The translations under genes and the position numbers were made by a program. This document shows, piece by piece, positions 25,701 through 37,700 of a stretch of DNA of 64,000 nucleotides. Where the stretch lies: the NCBI RefSeq assembly GCF_964340395.1, contig NC_135550.1, positions 19,569,176-19,633,175 of the forward strand, in the 5' to 3' direction. The notes under the pieces are model-generated. The model saw nothing but the letters and a program-made list of their open reading frames with translations, was not told the origin of the DNA and made no database searches. This stretch comes from Glandiceps talaboti. Its lineage: Eukaryota > Hemichordata > Enteropneusta > Spengelidae. Every line of letters starts with the position of its first letter. The first letter of the stretch is position 1.

Positions 25701-28700
25701 TTTTAAAGGACTAGTGTGGTCCACAATATGATGCCTAAAAAACAATAGAAATCCACTTAATATATAAATCAATTCTTCGTTTTGTTTGTACATTTCCTAC
25801 AACTCCAACTTTGTGTAGGTAAACTAAAATATATAATTCAATTCTTCGTTATCCACTAAATATATAATTCAATTCTTCGTTTTGTTTGTACATTTCCTAC
25901 AACTCCAACTTTGTGTAGGTAAAATATGATAAGAAAGATCTTCATAAATTAGTTTGGGATGAAGTGTGGAACCTACACTTATTCATGAATATCTCTCTTA
26001 TCAAACTTTAACTGACTTAGGAATCAATCATTGGTTGGTTTGATTATATAGTAAACAGCTTCAATATTGTCACCCAGGGCCGGGCTGATAAACAATAGTT
26101 TGATATGAAACAATGTTGCAAACATTCACCATTATGGTGTCAGACTCTGTGTTGGGGAAGAGAGAAGCCTTAGCTATTGTTCTGATATACAATACATGTA
26201 ATATTTTTGGTATTGCATTGCAGTGCAAATACCGTATGCACACTCACCAATGCAAGCAATCACTGGTACATACATTGTATGTGATAATATGTGAAGCTAC
26301 ACATAAAAGATTGTAAATGAAAAAATCTTACTAAAGAAAAGCTTTTTGTACAAAATGTACAAAAATGTACATATGAAAAAGTATTTAGTGGTAAATTGGA
26401 GAAATGTACAGTTTAACGAGTTTAGGGAGTTTCCACATCTGTGAGTTCAAAAGCTTCATTCGTTTTACCATCACCATTAGAAGCCTCTAAGTCTTCATGT
26501 GTGTTATTCTCTTCCCTTTCGTCATTTTGTGGTGCACTGCTAACTATTATTGTATTGCGTTTTCTAGCAGCCTTGGTTGATTTTCCTTCAAAGTATAAGG
26601 AGAGTCGGTTTGTCCCACCTGACTGCTTACACATGCGCTCATGTTGTTGTATTTCACATTCAGCATAACGGTTTTTGCATTTGCTGCATTTCTTTGGACC
26701 CATCTTGCTGAAGTAGACAAGCAGGTAGCGGAGTTCTATGAAGATACCCACAAAGTTTTTACCAATTAATACCACATTCATGTGGCTGAGGTGATCAAAG
26801 ACAAGCCAGTTGACTAGACGGATGGTGATTCCAACGCTATTGACAGTGATGAAGGAAAGTATAGGATAGACTGCACTGTACGGCACTGCAGTGTTGTGAC
26901 CAGTTGGTACAGTGTAGCGAGCATCATGCAAGGCAAGGATTGGTAAACCCAGGAGTAGAAGCGTACAGTAGAAGAAAACAAAGAGTTCCATTGGTTTGGG
27001 CAGTGTTCCTGATACTTTTGATGCTGCAGATTCACCCCAAATTATAGTCAGAAGTTCAAGGATATCAATTAAGTCAATGACTACTTCGATTGTCTCAGCT
27101 TGGAGGTGGATACCACGTCGACAGAATGGTTTGACATTATGATGCATACCAACTAAAACAACATACAGTGTTGGCACACACACATACAGACACAGACTGA
27201 TTCCAGCTGGTCCAAGAACACCGTGATCCAGGTCTGTATAATTAAAAATGCAGAAGAGTTTGGCGATATGCAGACTGATGAAAAGTCCCCATTGTACCAT
27301 AGCTGTCCATAATTGAGTCTGTACGACCTCTTGTTCATAGGCAGCAGGGTTATCCAAGGTTTGGGTAGTGTACACTGCAAATAATGACCATATAGTCATA
27401 ACGATGGCATCACCTATAACGAAGTAGCCGTAAGTTAGGTTGTGTATCATCAGGTAGGCATCTGTCACTGCCATCAGTGTCATCACAAAGATCACAGAGA
27501 AGACACAGTGCAAAATCCTGTAAATTCTGCCAGCCATTTTGTACAACGATTTTGATACAACTTGAACAATTCTTTGTGATTCTTTTAACTACCCACCACT
27601 GCAGACCCAGAGTTACGTCTCACTTTTACACCACTGTATTGATGAAAACTATCAAGAATGAATAAGCTTCACTTTTCGGTGTCATAAAGACGAGCTTGTC
27701 ATAAAGACGAGCTTGTTTTTGTGTTTTCTGTTACAGACAAACAAATACTTGTGTACAGAATATGGGTGTACCTTTCGTCCTTATTGCCAATTTATGAGTG
27801 TTGTAATTCTGTCACATTCCCTGATATTATTATACATGTACTAATAAGTATACATGTACTGCAGTTTTATGCAATTTACAGTTAGATTTATAACTACATG
27901 TACATTGTATATATTTATTGTCATCTATAAATTTGCATACTTGGAAGTTGGAGTCTTAATGTATAAATCAAAACATCACTTATTCAGATACAATTAGTTT
28001 GACACATATTTTCATGCCTATATTGCAGACTTCATTGTTTATTTTGATAATTTCAATATGACATTTGGGCCAACTCAGTGCTTTCTGACTACATGTAAGC
28101 TAGCTTTGGGCCAGCTCAGTGCTAACATCTCAACAGCATATATTACATGTAGCAACTGGAAGGATAAGTGAATGCCTGCACTGGCTTGCACTAACATTTC
28201 ACCAGCATATCTTAGCAACTGGAAGGGTGAATGTCTGTTCCAGCCCAATTTTACATATCAATAGGCTAGCAAGCTGCACGGAGTTAACATCAGGCAAACA
28301 CTGGGATAGCAAATTTGATAGGATTCTCAAACTCTATCTTAACCACTTTTCAGAACTTGTCTATTCCTGTCCATGGATAAAATCTGATGGCATCTACATC
28401 ACATACTGTCAGGATTTAAAACACTAATACTTAACTTACTAGGCTACTGTGTTTGTTTTAATACAGTTAACCTAGTGTACTTTTAATACATGGACCATGT
28501 CAAGTTGTATAATACACAGGTCATCAGGTTAAAGGTACTTATTAAAATTGTACAATTTGTTTCATTGCACATCAAAATAACTACCTTAGCAATGATTTTA
28601 CTAAGTTTTGGAACCCCCAGTAACAGTGGGATGGGTGGTTGTGTATCACTTGCATTGATTCCCAGGGCCATACTTTACACTACAATATTGGTTGGCAACC

Positions 28701-31700
28701 CTTGTAAAATACCATGTGAACGCAAGTAGATTTGACCTACTTGATACAGCCCAAACACTGGTTGATAACTCAGAGCTTTTTTAGAAACCATTCTACCAGG
28801 TGTTCGGTCACCTTGTAATGTATGTATAAATGTGTATGAATACCAGTTTCATATTTTAATACTCAAGGACTGTTGTATATTTGCATATACATACATGTGT
28901 AGCTCTCCATTGATCACTAATACACAATTAATGAAGCATAGATGGGAGGGACACTACAATGACAGATAACTAGAATATAGGAATAGTAGTACTAGTATTA
29001 TGATTGGAACAATTGTACTTGTGTACATTTTACTGTCGCTTCGTTGCAATACAGTCTCTCTGCCAATCAACAAACTATACACTAGGGGGTCTAACTGCAT
29101 ACTCCCTAGCTTGATGACAATTTATAGTTTGGCAAGCATTTTACAAGGCTAGAATTTTTTGGACTAATAAATAGTAGTGATGCAGACTGAAACTTTGCCA
29201 AATGCATTTTTTGTAGTCATAAAACCAGATTGAAAGAGTTATAGCAATGTCATTATTCATTGTAACACCAATAAAGCAAAGGATAAATAAGTATTTGTAC
29301 ATATTATTATCCTGTTGATGGTGCTACACATATTCTTAGCTCTAGTTTTGGCTTCTAGTTCTACAAGAAGTGTCTGTTAGTCACATACTCGTATGCAAGG
29401 AAACAGTGTGCCATCTAATGAAACACACATTTTTAATGTTGTGAATCAAAATGAAAAAAAATTTGGTTTTATTTTGTGTTACCACAAAGTAAGAGATTGG
29501 TAAACATCAAATTTTGGTGCATCACAAGAAGTACAGTAGCTGTGGGTGACTGAGAGTCAGACTCAGTGGTGTGGCAGATTGGAAATAGAGGACTCATTGT
29601 AGGGTAGAGCATCAGAGAAGAGGAGATTTGGTCCAAAACAGAAGTAAAAATATTTATTTTAGTGGCTGCACTATCAGCAGACATTGTTCAAATAAAAGAT
29701 TGCATTGAAAACAGTAGGCAAGGGCCATGGGATTGAGTTCCTTTAATTAATTTAGTATACATGTATATTTGTGTATTTTCTGTTTATAAATATATATAGT
29801 CACCACATCATGCCATGCCTAAACTGAACTGAAAGAAACTCAATCATGCAACAGACATAACACAATCAACATACTCATAGAGGAGAGAGAAATATTTTGA
29901 GAGAAAAAAATCAAACTATCTTTTATTTATGTATGTACTCTTTAAAAAAAAAAGAGACGAAATACGTCAGTTTTCTGCTACAAAAATGTACATGTCATGT
30001 AAGAAATGTGGCATCCTCCACAAATGAAATGATCAAAGATCAACTTGCTTGTACATCAGTGTCTTTTTTTTTTTAAAAAAAGAAGATATACCAGGAAGTA
30101 AATATGATTTTGATAAGAGTTAGTTTCAATAAATTTGAATCACTATATTCAGTTCAGACTGTCATAATGTAAATCAAGGTAAAAAAAAAAAAACCCACCA
30201 AAACAATTGTACTATATAAGAAACACATCACATTTCTTGAAGAGAAAAATGTAAATGTAAACGTCACTCCAAAGTCTTCCAAATCTATAACAATGTGTAT
30301 AACAGCTATCATTTTTTCAGCATCGGCAAGCTAAGTGTGGTGTTTGCTCTGTAGGCACAGACATTTATGACAACCTTAGTGTCTACGGAGTAAATGCCAT
30401 GCTTAGCTTTCTGGCACTGTATGTCTGTAACTCCAATCCCATTGTGTGAAATTGCTATCAAGTACACTGATAACGTTAGGAGAAAAACAAATCCTCAGAC
30501 CTGTATACAGAAGATAAATTGTAATCCAAAAATTCACAATAGATACAGTCACCACTGAGTGGTATATTTGTTTTGACCATTTGCTATCCAGAAACCACAA
30601 ATTTGATATTTCAAACAATATGTTGCATAATATATCCTATCAATTAAAAAAATCTTTTTCCATAAATGCTGCCAATAAAGTGTAAATGTAGAAATGAAAC
30701 GCACAATTTTACAAGTTGTTCAGTATTAAGATAAAAGTTTATAATCTTGTTCAGTACATTTCCTAAGTTTACATATACTTTCTCAGGGTTTCATATTAAC
30801 AACTGATAAAAAAATTGTCAGACTTGTATGTATACTAGTATCGTATAAAGTGAGCAGACTAGGGTACCCATTATTTTAGTTATAGAATTATGAAATTCAT
30901 CATTTTGCCTATATATGTTAGCATAAACAGTATTTTTAGGAATTCAAAGTGCAAAAATTGGGTGCTTCTATTGACGTGACCCTACTTGGTTTTTTCGATG
31001 CTGACCGTAACACTTTTGGTTTAGTTCATGAAAAATTTCTCAACTATGACATGAAAACCAAACAAACTAGAGTCTTAATATGTGAGGTCCCTAGAAAAAT
31101 AACATTAAAAACAGTTACTTTTTAATGTTATTTTTCTAGGGACCTCACATATTAAGACTCCAGTTTGTTTGGTTTTCATTTAGCCAATATTTTATGAAAG
31201 ATGTGTATTCAAAATAAGTACAATTTGTATTACACTACACAAGCCCAGTTGAACATACTCGAACAAAAAAACATAGAATGTATAGCATGGTCACGACAAT
31301 GTGCATCATTGGTTCTGTAGTTCAAAATGTTCAAAATCCCCAGTATTTATATTTAGACTATTTCTAGACGTGACTTGATTGTTTTTACTGATACCTGTAT
31401 TGATTTAGACATCACTGTATGCAGTGCCGCCATACATAGTTACATGTACAAAGGACCCCAAACCATGGTTGTCTAGGTACTAGTATATCAATACCTAGTC
31501 TGTAAAATACAGACATTCATACTGTGCTACATGTATCAACCAGCACTCACATCCAATAGAGTTGAACAACATGATGGTATCTAAGTCTAATCAATACCAT
31601 AAATAATGTACAAAGAATAACAGTTATAAAATTATCACATTTGAATGTCTGTCCCATCGATTGTCGTAAACCACAGGCCTTTTTATGGCACCATCCAAAA

Positions 31701-34700
31701 CATTTTTTTTGCATCAGCAGAAAAATTGTACTCTAGCATGTGAGAATGGTCCCATCAACTTCTTTTTTGTAAATTAAGCTTTCTCTATATCTAGAAGGTT
31801 TTGATTTACATAAACTATAGAATCTTCACTCTATGTGTGTATGATGGAGAAGTGAATACATGTTCTCTAAAATGTACAAAGTGTATACATTTTAGTATAA
31901 ATCATAATATTTCTAATTATAGCGTACATTGGTGATGTGCGAAGCAAGGACAAATTTGGATTTTTTTTAACTTGGAGAAACAAAGTTAGTACCTTAAAGG
32001 CTCTCACTATAAAAAGTATAAAACAGAGATTAAGAATATTCTTAAACAAACATATCTCTACAAAAAGTTCTCAAAGTTTTGTGATAAAAATGTCACATTT
32101 CTTTGTTAATCACAGCACGTTGTTGTCATCTAAGTCAACTACTTCTACACCTGTAGCAGTTGCTGTTGCCCGAGATCTCAACTCTGAATCTGTCATGCTT
32201 TTGTTTTCATAACCACTTTTTCCCTTCAGGTCTTTGTCACTAGGATAGATTCTGGTCTGTCTCTTATTTTTGGCTTTTGTAGACTTGCCTTCACAGTAGT
32301 CCACAAGCTCTCCAAACTTTTTATGTTTCTTGAGACACAGGGCTTCATGTTCATGTAAGTCACATTCTGCATAACGGACTGAACAATTTGAACATTTCTT
32401 GGGACCCAAACTGCTGTAGAAGACGATAAAGTAACGAATCTGTCTAAAGATATTTACAAAGTTTTTACTAAGCAGAACCAAAGTGATGGATGTTAGGTGA
32501 TCAAACACTAACCAGTTGACAAGTCGTAACGTGATGTTGGCGATGTCTACAAAGATAAAACTTATCCACGGATAGATTATGCTATAAGGTATGCTGTTAA
32601 TATCGCCTTCAGGTGATTCGTACCTTGAATCATGGATGGCCAATATTGGCAAGAAAATCAACATTATAGAGGTATATAGAAATAGAAATATTTCCATCCA
32701 CTGTGGAAGTGTGCTGTCATTGTTTTGTGAAACATCAAGTCCCCACAGCATTGTTAAAATATCCAAAATATCTATAAGGTCGATGACAACGCCACCCGTC
32801 TCAGCTCGTAGATTGAGTCCCCGAGAACAGAAAGGTTTGATGTTATGATGTATGCCAACCAGTACAACATAAAGCGTAGGGATGCAGATGTAGAGAGTCA
32901 GACTAATACCATTGGCACCCATCAGTTGAGTAAAATCAGTTAAATTATAAATACAGCCGACTTTAGCAAGCTGTATTGCCATAAACACTCCCCATTGTAA
33001 CATGGCAGTCCACAGTTCAGTCTGTATGATCTCCTGTTCATATGCCTCGGGATGCATCAAAGTCCTTGTAGCAAGAACAGCAAAGACGATCCAAATGGTC
33101 AAAGCTATGACATCACCAATGATGAAGTAACCATAATTCAGATTCTCTACCATTAGATAGGCATCCAAAATTGCCATGGTCAAACAGACAAATACAAATG
33201 ATATGATACAGTCTACGATGCGGTAAAGACGTGCCATTTTGATGGGAGATGCAGCTTACACACTATGATGTAACTATCTGGTCAGTCACAGGCTATCAAG
33301 CTGCAGTACTCTGGATTCTATTGTTCTGATTGCTAATATTTTCATTGTTATTTTGATCACATGGTAACATAGTAGGAGTTTTATGAAGGAGTATACTCCA
33401 AAAGTTCTTTAAGCATACATGTAAGTTTGAGACTGTTTTATTTGTCTTGGCAACAGTGTGATTACATTATAAGTTTCATCTGTTCCTGATGTGTAGCCCT
33501 TGATCAGTGATCATGATAGATAATAGTTTGTTGACCTAGACGTCGTCATCCTGTTTATATTTAGACACTATTTCTAGTTGTGACTTGGTTGTTTTTACTG
33601 ATATCTGTATTGACTTAGACATCACTGTATACAATGCCGCTATAGTTACATGTACCAAGGACCCCAAACCATGGTTATCTGGGTACTAGTATATCAATAC
33701 TATGATGTACAGAGAATCATAGTTGCAAAATTGTCACATTTTGGAGTTTGTCCTATAAAACTTGTTATCGTAACACTTGTCCATGCAAATATTTCAAAAT
33801 TATTGAACAGCATTTTTGCTTTTAACTTTAAGGTATTTTTTATGTTCAAGTCACAGAAGGAAATTGGTAAAACTTTCATATAGATACACTTTGTAGCATA
33901 ATTTTGATGGGTGAAACCCCAGTAACAAGAGGAAATGTGGTGAAACTGACATACATTGTAGATTTCTATACCATGTATGTAAATTTTGGTGATTACCATA
34001 CCATGGGCAAACACTTTTTGAACTTGGATAGATCTTATCTACAATACTTTTAAACCGCCCTATTAATAAAAACACTGCTGAATATAGTAAAATATGGAGT
34101 CTTCACACAATTTGTGTGCAATGTAGTAGGGAATATATGTATTTTCTAATTCATACAACATGTGTATGTCATTTCTGATTATAGTGTACAAGATGACATG
34201 CAAACCAAGAAGACATTTCGAACCTGGAGTGTTACATGTAGCTGAACTAATATATACCTTTCTCTGTTAAAAACCCACAAATTTAAATCTCAATGGTCTC
34301 AACTCAACTCAAAGGATTTCCAAAAGTCCTGACTAGCTTTCTCTGTAAAAGTTTCTTGAGGTTTTTGTTGAAGATTCATATACTATTTAATTTGGCTCCT
34401 TAATATTTTGATTTAGGGCACTTCATTGTCATCTAACTCACTCATTTCTACACCTGTAGCAGTGGCTGTCCCCCGCGATCTCAACTCTGAATCTGTCGTC
34501 ATGCTTGTATTTTCATAGCCCAATGTATCACAGTTTCCCTTCAGGTCTTGATCACTAGGAGTGATTCTGCTCTGTCTTTTATTTTTGGATTTGGTAGACT
34601 TGCCTTCACAGTAATCCACAAGCTCTCCAAATTTAGTGTGTTTCTTGAGACACAGGACTTCATGTTCATGCAAGTCACATTCCGCATAACGGACTGAACA

Positions 34701-37700
34701 CTTTGAACACTTCTTGGGGCCCAGACTGCTGTAGAAGACGAGAAAGTAACGGATCTGTCTAAAGATACTTACAAAGTTTTTACTGAGCAGAACCAAAGTG
34801 ATGGACGTTAGATGATCAAACACTAACCAGTTGACAAGTCGTAACGTGATGTTGGCGATGTCTACAAAGAAGAAACTTATCCACGGATAGAATATGCTAT
34901 AAGGTATGCTGTGAATATCACCTTCAGGTGATTCATACCTTGAATCATGGATGGCCAATATTGGCAAGAAAATCAACATTGTAGAGGTATATAGAAATAG
35001 AAATATTTCCATCCACTGTGGAAGTGTGCTGTCATTGTTTTGTGAAGCGTCAAGTCCCCACAGCATAGATAATATATCCAAAATATCTATAAGGTCGATG
35101 ACAACGCCACCCGTCTCAGCTCGTAGATTGATTCCCCGAGAACAGAAAGGTTTGATGTTGTGATGTATGCCAACCAGTACAACATAAAGTGTAGGGATGC
35201 AGATGTAGAGAGTCAGACTAATACCATTGGCACCCATCAGTTGAGTAAGATCAGTTAAATTATAAATACAGCCGACTTTAGCAAGCTGTATTGCCATAAA
35301 CACTCCCCATTGTAACATGGCAGTCCACAGTTCAGTCTGTATGATCTCCTGTTCATATGCCTCGGGATGCATCAAAGTCCTTGTAGCAAGAACAGCAAAG
35401 ACGATCCAAATGGTCAAAGCTATGACATCACCAATGATGAAGTAACCATAATTCAGATTCTCTACCATTAGATAGGCATCCAAAATTGCCATGGTCAAAC
35501 AGACAAATACAAATGATATGATACAGTCTACGATGCGGTAAAGACGTGCCATTTTGATGGGAGATGCAGCTTACACACTGCAATGTTACTCTATCCAGTC
35601 AGTCACAGGTTATCATTCGACAGTGCTCTGTTGATATTAGATTCTAGTTTTCTGTAGTATCTGTATTTAGTTCTTTTGATCACATGGTGACACTCTAGGG
35701 GGTGTTACAAAGGGATCCACATCCAAACATACTAAATTAAATGATGATGGCAATTTATCTACTTCTGCAATGATATGTCCTTACATTTAGGAATTTTGTT
35801 TATCAGAAACCTAGGGCATATCTGCTGATGGCATCACTATACCATAGTTACCTATGAATGTTTTACGGTAGGGTCAGATGCTTCATGGCAATTCTGTCAA
35901 CAGTGTTATATTTAGCAGATCTGTGTAAACAAAATGTATTCTTGTCCATCTAGATAACAAAATTTCTATAATTCAACAGGTTTTGGAAGGAATGTAGGTC
36001 TTGTTCTGAAGGCCACTTTGTCATATAATGATCTGCCGTCACAGTGATATAATTGATATATTGCAAATATTGCACATCAAAAACAAACTTGTTTAAATCA
36101 CGACCTTGACCTTGCAGCTGAGGTGACGTCCTAATTTATGGTAAAACCCAGTGGTGAAAAAACATTGGCATACGTACATGTACATGAAAATAGTGATAGT
36201 CATTTGTGCCGCAAATCGGTTCTGGGCAGTACGGTGGAAAACAAGCATGTTCTTTGTGGAATAAAGGTATTTCTGGTCATAGCATATTGTCAATTATAGC
36301 TTGTGCCAGTTTTGACAATTTATCACTTTGACAAAATATACCTTATCAGTGTCTTTCCCTTAACTGCTTCTAGAATACTAACAGAAGCTTCCACTTCACT
36401 GTTTCTTCAATGCCAACAGAGGCTTTCACTTCACTCCTTCTGGAATGCTAACAGAGGCTTCTGCTTCTTGAATGCTATCAGAGGCTTTGCCTTCACTGCT
36501 TCTGGAATGCTAACAGAGGTTTTCACTTCACTTCTTTTGGAATGCTAACAGAACCTTTTCCTTGACTGCTTTTAGAATGCTAACAGAGGCTTTCCCTTGA
36601 CTGCTTTTAGAATGCTAACAGAGGCTTTCACTTCGTTGCTTCTTGAATCCTAACAGAGACTTTCACTTCACTGCTTCTTGAATGCTATCAGAGTCTTTCA
36701 CTTCACTGCTTCTTGAATGCTATCAGAGGCTTTCACTTCACGCCTTCTTGAATGCTATCAGAGGCTTTCCCTTCACTCCTTCTTGAATGCTATCAGAGGC
36801 TTTCCCTTCACTCCTTCTTGAATCCTAACAGAGGCTTTCGCTTCACTGCTTCTTGAATGCTAACAGAGGCTTTCACTTCGTTGCTTCTTGAATGCTAACA
36901 GAGGCTTTCACTTCACTGCTTCATGAATGCTATCAGAGGCTTTCACTTCACTGCTTCATGAATGCTAACAGAGACTTTCACTTCACTGCTTCATGAATGC
37001 TAACGGAGGCTTTCACTTCACTCATTCTTGAATGCTAACGGAGGCTTTCCCTTCACTGCTTCTTGAATGCTAACGGAGGCTTTCCCTTCACTGCTTCTTG
37101 AATGCTATCAGAGGCTTTCCCTTCACTCCTTCTTGAATGCTAACGGAGGCTTTCCCTTCACTGCTTCTTGAATCCTAACAGAGGCTTTCCCTTCACTCCT
37201 TCTTGAATGCTAACGGAGGCTTTCCCTTCACTGCTTCTTGAATGCTATCAGAGGCTTTCCCTTCACTCCTTTGTGAATGCTATCAGAGGCTTTCCCTTCA
37301 CTCCTTCGTGAATGCTAACGGAGGCTTTCACTTCACTGCTTCGTGAATGCTAATAGAGGCTTTCACTTCACTGCTTCTTGAATGTTAACAGAGGCTTTCT
37401 CTTCACTGGTTCTAGAATGCCAACATAGGCTTTCTCTTCACTGTATGATGTATGTGTATCAAACTTTGTTCTGTAGTAGATAAACTTAGTTTTGTTTTGG
37501 TATGTAGTATGTCATGTTCTGGTTTATGTACTTTTGTCAGCCATTTTTAATGTACATGTAGTGTCCTTCAGGGACATCCCAGATCAGAAAAATGAGGGCT
37601 AAACTTTCATTATATTGTGTATTACAAAAAGTAGTCAACAAAATAATTATTTAATAAGAAAATCACAAGTTTGTAAAAACTTAAACTATTGAAGAAACAA

